Below, piece by piece: positions 8,926 through 17,452 of a stretch of 64,000 nt of DNA; the stretch's first letter is position 1, and every line of letters begins with the position of its first letter. The translations under genes were made by a program, and so were the position numbers. The stretch comes from Acetobacter oryzoeni. GTDB taxonomy: Bacteria > Pseudomonadota > Alphaproteobacteria > Acetobacterales > Acetobacteraceae. The DNA is taken from contig NZ_CP042808.1 of assembly GCF_004014775.2 (NCBI RefSeq), positions 2,657,501 to 2,721,500 on the forward strand, in the 5' to 3' direction. A model generated the notes under the pieces. The model was not told the origin of the DNA. It was given only the letters and a program-made list of their open reading frames with translations, and did not search any database.

Positions 8926-9738
8926 ATGCTGAAGGTACCGGGCTTTCCGGATTCTGCTCCCATGCCACCCTCTCCTTCTGCTCAGGCACTCCACTCCACT
9001 GGCAAACGCACTGGGCGCACAGATACCGAGTCCGCCCGGTGTTTGATGTGCAAGGTGCGCGATTATAATCTTTGCAGCAGCATAGAAGATCAGGATGTGG
9101 CGGTTCTGGCGCATGCAACACGCCAGATTACTTTGCCACCAGGCACAGCCGTGATTGAAGAGGGCACGCCTGCATCTGCCTTTTTCAACGTTATCAATGG
9201 CACAGTTAAGCTGTTTAAATCTCTTCCTGATGGCCGCCGCCAGATTACTGGCTTTGCAGATGCAGGACAGTTTGTTGGCCTTAGCAACTCGCGCACTTAT
9301 TCCTTTGGGGCGGAAACCGTAAGCAGCGTATTGTTATGCCGCTGCACACATACACAGATAGAAAATTTATTGGCAGAATACCCACGATTCGCCCGTCATC
9401 TGCTCTCAGCCGTTACAAATGAATTGACTGATGCGCAGGAGCAGATGCTGCTTTTGGGGCGTAAAACAGCCAAGGAAAAAGTGGCTAGTTTTCTATTAGA
9501 TCGCATCAAGCAATATCATCGCACACACCCGCACGACCCTGATGCAGAAACCACAGCTTCTGTACCCATGACTCGGGTAGATATTGCAGACTATCTTGGC
9601 CTGACGATTGAAACGGTAAGCCGCACCATCAGCGCCCTCCGCCGTGATAAAATTATTTCTGGCACAGAAAATCACTGCATTCGCATTTTGTCTCTACCTA
9701 ATCTGCAAGACATCGCTTACGGCCTGAAATCTGTTTAG
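8926..9738 (+). CDS. fnr: FNR-type oxygen-sensing transcriptional regulator (Crp/Fnr family)
   Basis: Predicted 4Fe-4S oxygen sensor of 270 residues. An N-terminal cysteine cluster (CLMCKVRDYNLC: Cys39, 42, 50) and an internal Cys138 or 140 supply four ligands. The spacing CX2CX7C differs from the CX2CX5C of E. coli FNR. A cyclic-nucleotide-like sensor domain follows, then a winged HTH with TIETVSRTISAL. Glu229, Ser232 and Arg233 match the FNR residues that read TTGAT/ATCAA. The in-frame TTG at 8851 is rejected as start because it lies inside the FNR box; ATG 8962 is an alternative. It diverges from ompW-hemN. Confidence 0.92.
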   Translation: MLKVPGFPDSAPMPPSPSAQALHSTGKRTGRTDTESARCLMCKVRDYNLCSSIEDQDVAVLAHATRQITLPPGTAVIEEGTPASAFFNVINGTVKLFKSLPDGRRQITGFADAGQFVGLSNSRTYSFGAETVSSVLLCRCTHTQIENLLAEYPRFARHLLSAVTNELTDAQEQMLLLGRKTAKEKVASFLLDRIKQYHRTHPHDPDAETTASVPMTRVDIADYLGLTIETVSRTISALRRDKIISGTENHCIRILSLPNLQDIAYGLKSV

Positions 9739-9750
9739 CTTTTAAAAGCA

Positions 9751-9784
9751 AAAGGCTGGCCCATTTCTGGACCAGCCTTTTCAA
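9751..9784. terminator. Bidirectional terminator between fnr and the Do-type protease gene
   Basis: AAAGGCTGG at 9751-9759 pairs with CCAGCCTTT at 9772-9780. Flanking T/A runs on both sides serve convergent genes ending at 9738 and 9807. Confidence 0.85.
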
Positions 9785-9806
9785 CATTTCAGACTACGAG
9801 AGCCTT

Positions 9807-11375
9807 TTAGTTATCGTCGTCATCACCACTGTCATCAGATGATGGTGCGTTATTTCCGCCATCTGGAGAGATCGCGATAAACAGGGACTGATTATCGCGC
9901 AGAACCCGCAATAGCACCGGTTTTTTGGCAGCCAATGCCGACTTTACGCTGGCAACTGCTGCACGTGGGGAATCCACGGCCTGACTACCAACCGCCTGAA
10001 TAACATCCCCCGGCCGAATCCCAGCCTGATCTGCCGGGGAACCAGGATCAACGTCGCTTACAACAACGCCGCGCACATCTGCTGAAAGCCCCAACTGCTG
10101 GCGCACATCGCGAGAAAGAGGAGCCAAGGCAATACCAAGCCGCTGCCCACGTGCGACATCTGTATTGCTGCCGCTATTACCATCACTGGAAGCTGTTTTC
10201 AGATCTCCGATGGTGACAGTAGCTGTCTGGGCTTTACCGCCTCGCAAGTAGCCAATTGTCGCCTGTTTACCCGGGGCCATAGACGCCACGCGCACAGCCA
10301 GATCATGCGGGTTGCTGACCTTCTGCCCGTTGAAATCGGTAATCACATCTTCCGATTTGAGACCAACTTTTTCAGCCGGGCTCCCGGGGCTTACGCTTGC
10401 CACCAACGCCCCAATTGGCGGCGCTCCGGGCGTAGCGGGGGCAGGCAAGCCAAGCGCACGCGCCATAACGGGGGAGATAACCTGTGCGTTTACGCCCAAG
10501 TAGCCCCGCACCACATGGCCAGTTTTACGAAGCTGCTCGACCACATTGCGCACGGTATCCGATGGAATTGCAAACCCGATACCAATGGAACCACCGCCAG
10601 AAGGTGAAAGAATAGCGGTATTTACCCCCACAACCTTACCATCCTGCGTAAACAGCGGACCACCAGAGTTCCCGCGGTTGATGGGCGCATCAACCTGAAT
10701 GAAGTTGTCGTAAGGGCCTTCGTTAATATCTCGGCCACGGGCAGAAACAATACCAGCCGTCACCGTGCCGCCCAGACCATACGGGTTGCCAACGGCAATA
10801 ACCCATTCACCGGGCTGCACATCATCCGATTCGCCCAATTCAATAAAGGGCAATTTTTCGGAGGTTGTAACTTTCAGCAGTGCCAGATCGGTTTTGCCAT
10901 CACGCCCCACCACTTTAGCGGGCAGCGTTGTGCCATCATCCAGTGTCACCGTAACCTTGGTGGCGCCTTTCACCACATGGTTGTTGGTGACCACATACCC
11001 ATCGGCTGAAATCAGGAAGCCGGAGCCTCTGGCCTCAATCGTCTGGTGCGATGGCTGCGGCATCATCTGGAAAGGAAACGGGAATGGAAAAGGCATTCCA
11101 CCCATACCACCGCCGTCATTCTCCACGGCATCTGCCCGGATCATGGATGTAATAGACACCACAGCCGGCTTAACCTGCTTAACCAGACTGACAAAATCTG
11201 GAATCCGCTGAGAAGTAGGGGTGTTGGGCTTAATAACACTATCAGCTTCTGCGCGTGCTGGCGTGCTGCACCATGGAGCGGCAGCTGTTACCAATACACA
11301 GCTTGCCAGAAGGGCTGACATCCAATTACGGCGTCTGTTCCGCGCCCAAACTTTTGTCACAGATTTTCCCGACAT
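9807..11375 (-). CDS. degP: Do/DegP-like periplasmic serine protease
   Basis: Periplasmic quality-control protease of the HtrA family, 522 residues from ATG 11375. A signal segment covers about residues 17-43 (hydrophobic, ending ARAEA). The trypsin-like domain carries the full catalytic triad: His133 in VTNNHVVKG, Asp163 in KTDLALLKV and Ser237 in RGNSGGPL. A Gly/Met/Phe/Pro-rich insertion lies at 87-108. Two PDZ domains follow (about 300-400 and 425-510), then an acidic tail ending SGDDDDN. The start is not certain: an AAGGA lies 15 bases before the ATG and a GTG directly precedes it. Confidence 0.94.
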   Translation of the reverse strand: MSGKSVTKVWARNRRRNWMSALLASCVLVTAAAPWCSTPARAEADSVIKPNTPTSQRIPDFVSLVKQVKPAVVSITSMIRADAVENDGGGMGGMPFPFPFPFQMMPQPSHQTIEARGSGFLISADGYVVTNNHVVKGATKVTVTLDDGTTLPAKVVGRDGKTDLALLKVTTSEKLPFIELGESDDVQPGEWVIAVGNPYGLGGTVTAGIVSARGRDINEGPYDNFIQVDAPINRGNSGGPLFTQDGKVVGVNTAILSPSGGGSIGIGFAIPSDTVRNVVEQLRKTGHVVRGYLGVNAQVISPVMARALGLPAPATPGAPPIGALVASVSPGSPAEKVGLKSEDVITDFNGQKVSNPHDLAVRVASMAPGKQATIGYLRGGKAQTATVTIGDLKTASSDGNSGSNTDVARGQRLGIALAPLSRDVRQQLGLSADVRGVVVSDVDPGSPADQAGIRPGDVIQAVGSQAVDSPRAAVASVKSALAAKKPVLLRVLRDNQSLFIAISPDGGNNAPSSDDSGDDDDN

Positions 11376-11550
11376 CACGACTTCGACTGTTCCTTGTTTT
11401 ATCCCGACAGGACAATTCCCGGACGGTCCAAACACCCAGCTCCGGCAGCCACCACAGATTGCCCAGAGTTTACAGTGCCTTACGCCTACAACGCTAACAT
11501 GGTTTCTTAACCAAGAAAAAAAAGCCGTATCTTCATAATTTCACAAGATG

Positions 11551-12006
11551 TTATCGGCTGCGTAATTTCTGGAAAAAAGCTTTCAACATTTCAGCAGCTT
11601 CCTGCTCCCTTACCCCACCTATAACTTCCATACGATGTAAGGTTTCAGGCCGATGGGGCAAGCGTGCTCCGTGCTCTACGCCCCCCCCTTTGGGGTCATA
11701 CGCACCAAACACCACCCTCCCCAGCCGAAAATGCGCCATAGCCGCCGCACACATCGGACATGGTTCGAGCGAGACAAATAAAGTGCAATCTGCCAGCTTT
11801 TGCCCCTGCCGCTGCTGCACGGCCTCACGCATGACCAACATTTCAGCATGAGCTGATGGATCGTGCAGTTCTTCTACCCGGTTGCCTGCCTGTGCCAGCA
11901 CATTTCCATTGCCATCCAGCAGCACGGCGCCTACGGGCACTTCTCCATTTTCAGCAGCAAGCTGAGCCTGCTGTAACGCAAGTGCCATGCCGTTTTGTTT
12001 AGTCAT
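11551..12006 (-). CDS. tadA: tRNA-specific adenosine deaminase
   Basis: Converts adenosine-34 to inosine in the tRNA-Arg(ACG) anticodon. It is 151 residues, standard length. Zinc and catalytic residues of the cytidine/deoxycytidylate deaminase fold are intact: HAE with His53 and the proton shuttle Glu55, and PCPMC with Cys83 and Cys86. FGAYDPKGGGVEHG is typical of TadA. It is a single gene on the minus strand, diverging from the small membrane-protein gene at 12227. Confidence 0.95.
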   Translation of the reverse strand: MTKQNGMALALQQAQLAAENGEVPVGAVLLDGNGNVLAQAGNRVEELHDPSAHAEMLVMREAVQQRQGQKLADCTLFVSLEPCPMCAAAMAHFRLGRVVFGAYDPKGGGVEHGARLPHRPETLHRMEVIGGVREQEAAEMLKAFFQKLRSR

Positions 12007-12226
12007 GCCGTGTGCTCACGAAATGTTACTCTTTTCAATCCGAAACGTTCAGGTTTTTTTCGCTTTTATATGGCAGAAAAAATCCAGATTTTTCTTGCAA
12101 TCGTGCATGCTTTTTTGTCATCCTGCCTTAAAGGAGCCTTAATCCGTTCTGTAACAGAGCGTGAGGATGCCTTGTGGGATTGCTCTTTGGCAATCATACC
12201 AAACCCGAGCGAGGAGGGTCAGAAAC

Positions 12227-12379
12227 ATGCATAGCCTGTCTTTCATTCTGGCTGCTGCGGCCATAGGATTTGGTCTCGCCATCGCAGATGGTGTCAATTA
12301 TGAGCCAGCAACCTTGGCGCCACCTCCTACCGCCACCAAAACGCTCCCTATCAGTATTCCTTCCTTTCTGTCCCGCTAA
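12227..12379 (+). CDS. Small single-pass membrane protein, unknown function
   Basis: Predicted 50-residue protein. The start ATG 12227 is set by a very strong Shine-Dalgarno, GAGGAGGG, 8 bases upstream; a longer in-frame reading back to 12161 is not needed. Residues 4-20 form one hydrophobic helix (LSFILAAAAIGFGLAIA), followed by a Pro/Thr/Ala-rich tail. It could be a membrane microprotein or an exported peptide. I recognise no family. The strong ribosome-binding site is the main argument that it is real. Confidence 0.55.
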   Translation: MHSLSFILAAAAIGFGLAIADGVNYEPATLAPPPTATKTLPISIPSFLSR

Positions 12380-12447
12380 CAGACAGGCCAGAAACGAATT
12401 GACTGCACGGGTTTTTGTTTCCCGCGCTCATTCTTTGCTACATACCC

Positions 12448-12493
12448 CCTGAAAGAACGGTCTTTACCCCTCTCCCTCCCCCGTTCTTTCAGG
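12448..12493. promoter_or_regulatory. Long hairpin in the leader of the amidotransferase gene
   Basis: CCTGAAAGAACGG at 12448-12460 and CCGTTCTTTCAGG at 12481-12493 form a perfect 13-bp inverted repeat. It encloses a 20-base loop made almost only of pyrimidines. The 3' arm contains the AGG that begins the likely AGGA ribosome-binding site of the gene starting at 12505, so the stem could hide it. Confidence 0.6.
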
Positions 12494-12504
12494 ATTAGTG
12501 GCAT

Positions 12505-13236
12505 ATGATGAAAAAACGCCCCGTTATTGGTATTACGCTTGATCTGGAAGAGGGTGGCGAAGGCCGTTATTCCCGCTTCAAATGGTATGCCATGCGGGAA
12601 AATTATATGTCTGCCGTTTCCACCGCGGGCGGCTTACCTATTGCGCTCCCTTTGTTCCCGCAGCTTTGTGCTGATTATATGCACCTGTTGGATGGATTGA
12701 TTATAACAGGTGGCGCGTTTGATATTGACCCCACCTTGTATGGGGAAACACAAGTTCACCCCACCATAAACTTGCGCCCCCGCCGCACGCAGGCTGAAGC
12801 TGCTTATCTAACCGCAGCCCTACAACGTGATATGCCAATTTTGGGAATATGCGGTGGCATGCAACTTATAGCCGTGGCCCTTGGTGGCAGCCTGATCCAG
12901 CACATCCCGGAAGAATGCCCATCGGCCCTTCCGCATGAGCAACCAAACCCACGGGATGAAGCAAGCCATAGTGTGACAATAACACCCGATACCTTGTTGG
13001 CCCGATGCACAGCCAACCGCACTCATATTGGTGTTAATTCCTCACATCATCAGGCTGTCAAAACACCGGGGCGTGGCATTATTAACGCCGTGGCAGAAGA
13101 TGGTATTATTGAAGGGATTGAAGATCCCACACATTCTTTCTGCCTTGGGGTGCAATGGCACCCGGAATTTGGCATAGACCCAGCAGACAAAGCACTTTTC
13201 AAAGCCTTCATACAGGCAGCAGGAGATTCAGCGTGA
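12505..13236 (+). CDS. Class I glutamine amidotransferase-like hydrolase (gamma-glutamyl-GABA hydrolase family)
   Basis: Predicted peptidase C26 family hydrolase, 243 residues, related to PuuD which cleaves gamma-glutamyl-GABA in putrescine breakdown. The catalytic triad of the fold is present: nucleophile Cys116 in GICGGMQLIAVALGG, and His219 and Glu221 in QWHPEF. TGGAFDIDPTLYGE resembles the substrate loop of PuuD-like proteins. No other putrescine genes are nearby, so the true substrate is open. It overlaps the next gene by GTGA, giving an operon with rluB and rsmD, and is preceded by a strong leader hairpin. Confidence 0.85.
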   Translation: MMKKRPVIGITLDLEEGGEGRYSRFKWYAMRENYMSAVSTAGGLPIALPLFPQLCADYMHLLDGLIITGGAFDIDPTLYGETQVHPTINLRPRRTQAEAAYLTAALQRDMPILGICGGMQLIAVALGGSLIQHIPEECPSALPHEQPNPRDEASHSVTITPDTLLARCTANRTHIGVNSSHHQAVKTPGRGIINAVAEDGIIEGIEDPTHSFCLGVQWHPEFGIDPADKALFKAFIQAAGDSA

Positions 13237-14009
13237 CGCAGGAAACCCGAGGGGAACGCATAGCAAAATGGCTGGCCCGTAGTGGCGTTGCCAGCCGCCG
13301 TGATGCGGAACGCATGATAGAGGAAAACCGTATCCGCCTGAATGGCCAACCGGTCACACACCCTGCCACCTTTGTAACAAATGGCGATATTGTGCAGGTT
13401 GATGGGGAGCCCGTTTCTGCCCCAGAACGCACACGTTTGTGGCGCTACCACAAGCCGGATGGCTTGGTAACAACACATAAAGACCCGGAAGGCCGGCCAA
13501 CGGTTTTTGCCTCCCTGCCAGAAGGCATGCCACGCGTTATCAGCGTTGGGCGGCTTGATCTGAACAGTGAAGGGCTGCTGCTGCTCACCAATGATGGTGA
13601 ACTGGCCCGCAGGCTGGAGCTTCCCTCCAACGGCTGGCTACGCCGCTACCGCGTGCGTGTATTTGGCGTAGTGGATGAAGAACGTTTGGCAAGTCTGGCT
13701 CAGGGCAGCGTGTTTGATGGTGTGCGTTATGGCCCCATTCATGCTGTTCTGGATTCGCGCAAGGGAGACAATGCGTGGCTGACCGTTTCCCTCAAGGAAG
13801 GCAAAAACCGCGAAATCCGTAAGGTGATGGCGGGCATGAACCTGCATGTCAGCCGCCTGATACGCACTAGCTATGGGCCTTTCCAGCTCGGCACCCTGCA
13901 GCGCCGTGAACTGGAAGAAGTTTCTCCCCGCGTGTTGCGTGATCAGTTGCCCAAAGCAACAGAAAAGGCTCCCCCAGCCCGGCGTGCACCTGCAAAACAG
14001 GCAGACTAA
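13233..14009 (+). CDS. rluB: 23S rRNA pseudouridine synthase, RsuA/RluB family
   Basis: Isomerises a uridine to pseudouridine in 23S rRNA helix 89. It is 258 residues from GTG 13233, chosen because AGGAG stands 7 bases upstream and the codon overlaps the previous stop. An S4 RNA-binding domain covers residues 6-60 (RIAKWLARSGVASRRDAERM). The catalytic domain has GRLDLNSEGLLLLTND with Asp109 as the catalytic residue. RluB rather than RsuA, RluE or RluF is inferred from length and the S4 domain. The C-terminal 30 residues are Lys/Pro/Ala-rich. Confidence 0.9.
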   Translation: MTQETRGERIAKWLARSGVASRRDAERMIEENRIRLNGQPVTHPATFVTNGDIVQVDGEPVSAPERTRLWRYHKPDGLVTTHKDPEGRPTVFASLPEGMPRVISVGRLDLNSEGLLLLTNDGELARRLELPSNGWLRRYRVRVFGVVDEERLASLAQGSVFDGVRYGPIHAVLDSRKGDNAWLTVSLKEGKNREIRKVMAGMNLHVSRLIRTSYGPFQLGTLQRRELEEVSPRVLRDQLPKATEKAPPARRAPAKQAD

Positions 14010-14593
14010 TGGTTCGGATTATTGCTGGCAGCCGCAAGGGGCGGTTGCTAACAGCCCCAGTGGGACAGACCACACGCCCCACGGCAGACCGGGTGCGACA
14101 GGCCTTGTTTGATATGCTGCTGCATGCACCTTGGGGTGGGCCTACGCTTATCTCTGAAGCACATGTGCTGGATGCTTTTGCTGGCACCGGCGCGCTGGGG
14201 CTGGAAGCCCTTTCTCGCGGGGCAAACCATGCAACTTTCTTCGAAACAAGCCGCCCTGCTCTCGCCGCGCTACGGGCCAACATTCAGGCCTGCAAGTGGG
14301 AAGAAAGCTGCACCGTAATTGCGCGGGATGTGACATCACCACCTCTCAGCACTTTCCCGGCTGGATTGGTGTTTCTGGACCCACCCTATCATCAAAATCT
14401 GCCTGAGCGCGCCCTCAATGCCTTGCAAAGCAAAGGCTGGATTGCCCCCAATGCCATTGCAGTTATTGAAACCGGGTGTGAGGAACCTTTGCCTTTTTCC
14501 AACGAGGAAGAAGCGACGCAAACAGCAAACACACCTGCTTTTCTGGCAGAACGCCAGCATGGTGCTGCCCGATTTTCCATCTGGCGGCTTTAA
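14009..14593 (+). CDS. rsmD: 16S rRNA (guanine-966-N2)-methyltransferase
   Basis: SAM-dependent methyltransferase acting on G966 of 16S rRNA. It is 194 residues, typical. Family marks are MVRIIAGSRKGRLL at the start, RPTADRVRQALFDML, the SAM-binding VLDAFAGTGALGLEALSRGA (53-72) and catalytic DPPY at 124-127. Its ATG shares one base with the rluB stop (TAATG), so the two are translationally coupled in an RNA-modification operon. Confidence 0.95.
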   Translation: MVRIIAGSRKGRLLTAPVGQTTRPTADRVRQALFDMLLHAPWGGPTLISEAHVLDAFAGTGALGLEALSRGANHATFFETSRPALAALRANIQACKWEESCTVIARDVTSPPLSTFPAGLVFLDPPYHQNLPERALNALQSKGWIAPNAIAVIETGCEEPLPFSNEEEATQTANTPAFLAERQHGAARFSIWRL

Positions 14594-14670
14594 GCTTTCA
14601 CCTGTTCGGCCAGTGCGCTACATAGGCAGAACGAAAACGGATTTTACGCAAATAGAAGGTAACGGCATTT

Positions 14671-15228
14671 ATGGCTGGCAGCGTTAACAAGGTTATTCTG
14701 GTCGGCAATCTAGGCAAGGACCCCGAAGTGCGTTCCAGCCAGAGCGGTGCAAAGATTGTTTCCTTCTCTCTGGCCACCAGTGACACATGGAATGACCGCG
14801 CATCTGGTGAACGACGTGAACGCACAGAATGGCATCGTGTGGTCATTTTCAATGAACGTCTGGCAGATGTGGCCGAACGTTTCCTGCGCAAAGGCCGCAA
14901 AGTTTATCTGGAAGGCTCCCTGCAAACCCGTAAATGGACAGATCAGGGTGGGCAGGAACGCTATACAACGGAAGTGATTATTGACCGTTTCCGTGGTGAG
15001 CTGGTGCTGCTGGATAGCCGCAATAGTGGCGAAGGCGAAAGTGAAGGCGGCGGCTTTGGTGGCGGAAGCGGCAGCAGCTACGGCGGTTATAACAGTGGCG
15101 GCGGTGGTTATGGCGCCCCATCATCTGCACCACGCCAGCAACCAGCACAACGCAGCGGTGGCAATAGCTCCGGCGGCTGGGATGCATCTGGAGGCAACGG
15201 CGATCTTGATGACGAAATCCCGTTCTAA
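14671..15228 (+). CDS. ssb: Single-stranded DNA-binding protein
   Basis: Coats single-stranded DNA during replication and repair. It is 185 residues. The OB-fold domain (1-115) begins MAGSVNKVILVGNLGKDPEV and includes RTEWHRVVIFNERLADVA. The linker (120-175) is rich in Gly, Ser and Gln. The acidic C-terminal tip DLDDEIPF, which docks partner proteins, is intact. A hairpin terminator follows. Confidence 0.97.
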   Translation: MAGSVNKVILVGNLGKDPEVRSSQSGAKIVSFSLATSDTWNDRASGERRERTEWHRVVIFNERLADVAERFLRKGRKVYLEGSLQTRKWTDQGGQERYTTEVIIDRFRGELVLLDSRNSGEGESEGGGFGGGSGSSYGGYNSGGGGYGAPSSAPRQQPAQRSGGNSSGGWDASGGNGDLDDEIPF

Positions 15229-15246
15229 TCATTCAAACTGATTGGA

Positions 15247-15278
15247 GGCTGGCTATACACTATCGGGTAGCCAGCCTT
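15247..15278 (+). terminator. Hairpin terminator after ssb
   Basis: GGCTGGCTA at 15247-15255 pairs with TAGCCAGCC at 15268-15276. Only a short T-run follows, so termination may be imperfect. Confidence 0.6.
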
Positions 15279-15291
15279 ATCCATTCCAGAC

Positions 15292-16566
15292 ATGCCCCTT
15301 GCTGTTTCCTCCCCACTCCGTGTCAAGCTGGCTGGATATCTAACAGCAGCAGGCTTGGTGTGTCTGAGCATCTTCCCGTTTTTTCTATTCTATAGCCGCG
15401 CTCTTTCAGACACATTTGCTTCTGTTATTGGTGGGCTATTTCTGTTGCACTGTTGCCTGCTGCAAAATTGGCAATGGGTTAAACAACCTTGGCTTAAACT
15501 AGCCGCATTATTTTGTGGGCTATGCCTGCTTTCTTCCGTGCATGTTGGTCTTACAGGAGCATGGGTGCAGGCACTCTGCCTGCCGCGGCTTTTCCTGTTT
15601 TGTGTGGCGCTACAATGCTGGCTTCTTGCCACCAAAGCACGGCGCATCTGGCTGGAGCGAATCTGCTTACTGGCAGCCTTGTGGTTGATAAGCCAATGCT
15701 GGCAACAGTATCTAACCGGCACAAATATGATGGGTATGCCGCGCTGGGGTGATGGCAGCCTGACAGGCCCATTCACAAAGCCCCGCGCGGGTTTTACGCT
15801 GCTGATGCTGTTTTTTCCCGGTATTATGCCGAGCGTTTTACGCCTGTTACGCCACAATAAGCTGAAATCTTGGGGGCTTGGCTGTGCGCTCCTGTTGCTT
15901 GGCGTTACAACCATGGTGCTGATCGGCCAACGTATGAGCTGTGTGCTGCTCTTTTTTGGCCTGTCTCTTACAGCGTTTATCTTCCCCCGTTTTCGCCTGC
16001 CCTTTGGCCTCATTCTTGCTTGTGCGGGTGGGTTAATTGCCAGCCTACCAGTGATCTCTCCGCCCGTTTACGCCAAGCTGGTTCTAAAATTTTCAGACCA
16101 ACTGCATCATTTCGCCCAAAGCGATTATGGCAAGCTTTTCCGCTCTGCCATCACCATGGTTGCCCAACATCCTTGGATGGGGCTGGGTATGGATGGCTTT
16201 AGAAATTTCTGCCATGTCCCTATTCAAACCCACGCCTTCTCTTTTCTGGGCATAGAAACACTTACAAATGATACGGATCGGGGCTGTAATATTCATCCCC
16301 ACAACTATTACCTACAAATTGCCACAACAGCCGGTTTACCGGGGCTTATGGTGTTTATAGGACTGGCTTTTCAATGGTTGCGCACGGGGTGGCGCGCACT
16401 AGATGTAGAGCATTATCCGCAGCAGGCCATGCTGTTTGTGACCTGTTGCATTCTGTTGTGGCCCATTACTTCCACCAGTGCTGTTTTTTCTTTCCCCACA
16501 GCGGGGTGGATTTTTATGTTTGTTGGGTGGCTTATCGCAGCATCAAGCTCACAAAAACGTGCATAA
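15292..16566 (+). CDS. O-antigen ligase family membrane protein
   Basis: Polytopic inner-membrane protein of 424 residues with about ten to twelve predicted helices. It resembles WaaL-type ligases that join O-antigen to lipid A-core, or related Wzy-like polymerases. The large periplasmic loop contains GLGMDGFRN and then IHPHNYYLQIATTAGLPGL near residues 335-355. The H-N-Y-Y-L-Q run with a following GLPG is the family signature, and its His is important in WaaL. Ligase and polymerase cannot be separated by sequence alone. It stands alone after the ssb hairpin with its own terminator; polysaccharide genes occur elsewhere in the window. Confidence 0.83.
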   Translation: MPLAVSSPLRVKLAGYLTAAGLVCLSIFPFFLFYSRALSDTFASVIGGLFLLHCCLLQNWQWVKQPWLKLAALFCGLCLLSSVHVGLTGAWVQALCLPRLFLFCVALQCWLLATKARRIWLERICLLAALWLISQCWQQYLTGTNMMGMPRWGDGSLTGPFTKPRAGFTLLMLFFPGIMPSVLRLLRHNKLKSWGLGCALLLLGVTTMVLIGQRMSCVLLFFGLSLTAFIFPRFRLPFGLILACAGGLIASLPVISPPVYAKLVLKFSDQLHHFAQSDYGKLFRSAITMVAQHPWMGLGMDGFRNFCHVPIQTHAFSFLGIETLTNDTDRGCNIHPHNYYLQIATTAGLPGLMVFIGLAFQWLRTGWRALDVEHYPQQAMLFVTCCILLWPITSTSAVFSFPTAGWIFMFVGWLIAASSSQKRA

Positions 16567-16571
16567 TTGTG

Positions 16572-16619
16572 TTAAGAAAGTGTTTATACAGCAGGAAACT
16601 TTCTTAAAATATTTTTTCA
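16572..16619 (+). terminator. Terminator of the O-antigen ligase gene
   Basis: TTAAGAAAGT at 16572-16581 pairs with ACTTTCTTAA at 16598-16607 and runs into AATATTTTTTC. It is a short AT-rich hairpin with a T-tract. Confidence 0.7.
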
Positions 16620-16781
16620 TTACTCATTTTAAATGTAGTCTTTTCTTACTCTTACTTTATCCTGTGTCTCTTTTCTGCGTTTTTGCCCCATAAAATTGTT
16701 GGCGGGTGAGCGGGATGCCGCTATAAGCCGCGTCATTCTTTCAAGGCAGGCTGCCTGTCATTGCAAAGGCTGACGACAGAC

Positions 16782-17195
16782 ATGATTACCTTACCGCCAG
16801 ATTATCGCCCCTCTGAAGATGAAGAGTTCATGAACCCTCTTCAGACGGAGTACTTCCGGCAGAAATTGCTTAAATGGCGCGCCGACCTTCTTAAAGAAGC
16901 AGGAGATACACTTGCCAGCCTTTCTGAAGGTGGCATCCATGAAGCTGACATTACTGACCGTGCCAGCGTAGAAACAGACCGCGCACTGGAACTGCGCACG
17001 CGAGACCGTGCCCGCAAGCTGATTGGCAAGATCAACCTTGCGTTGCAGCGGGTTGAAAACGGCACATATGGTTACTGTGAAGAAACGGGTGAGCCCATTG
17101 GCCTGAAACGGCTAGAAGCACGCCCGATTGCCACACTTTCCATTGAAGCGCAAGAACAGCACGAGCGCATGGAAAAAACCCACCGGGACGATTAA
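16782..17195 (+). CDS. dksA: RNA polymerase-binding transcription factor DksA
   Basis: Binds the RNA polymerase secondary channel and, with ppGpp, resets rRNA and amino-acid promoters. It has 137 residues from ATG 16782; the upstream in-frame TTG 16761 lacks support. A coiled coil spans about 20-90 and its tip keeps the DxxDxA motif (Asp57, Asp60, Ala62). The globular domain has YGYCEETGEPIGLKRLEARP, in which only Cys99 of the four zinc cysteines remains. This single-Cys form is common in alphaproteobacteria. The gene for tRNA-Thr(GGT) follows. Confidence 0.93.
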   Translation: MITLPPDYRPSEDEEFMNPLQTEYFRQKLLKWRADLLKEAGDTLASLSEGGIHEADITDRASVETDRALELRTRDRARKLIGKINLALQRVENGTYGYCEETGEPIGLKRLEARPIATLSIEAQEQHERMEKTHRDD

Positions 17196-17266
17196 TTTTT
17201 TCGTCTTTTTTACCGTATCTGGTCTTGCGGCGTTCCGCGCGAACAGCTAGAACGCCCGCAGACTAT

Positions 17267-17341
<75 letters not shown>

Positions 17342-17452
17342 GTCTCTCCTCTACATTTTGCAAGAATCGCTTTTTTGCTCTGCCTTGCGCAAAGTAGAAA
17401 TGTGTTTGCCACTTTAAACGTGGCCAGCTTGGCCTACTGCGTTTGAGGTATT

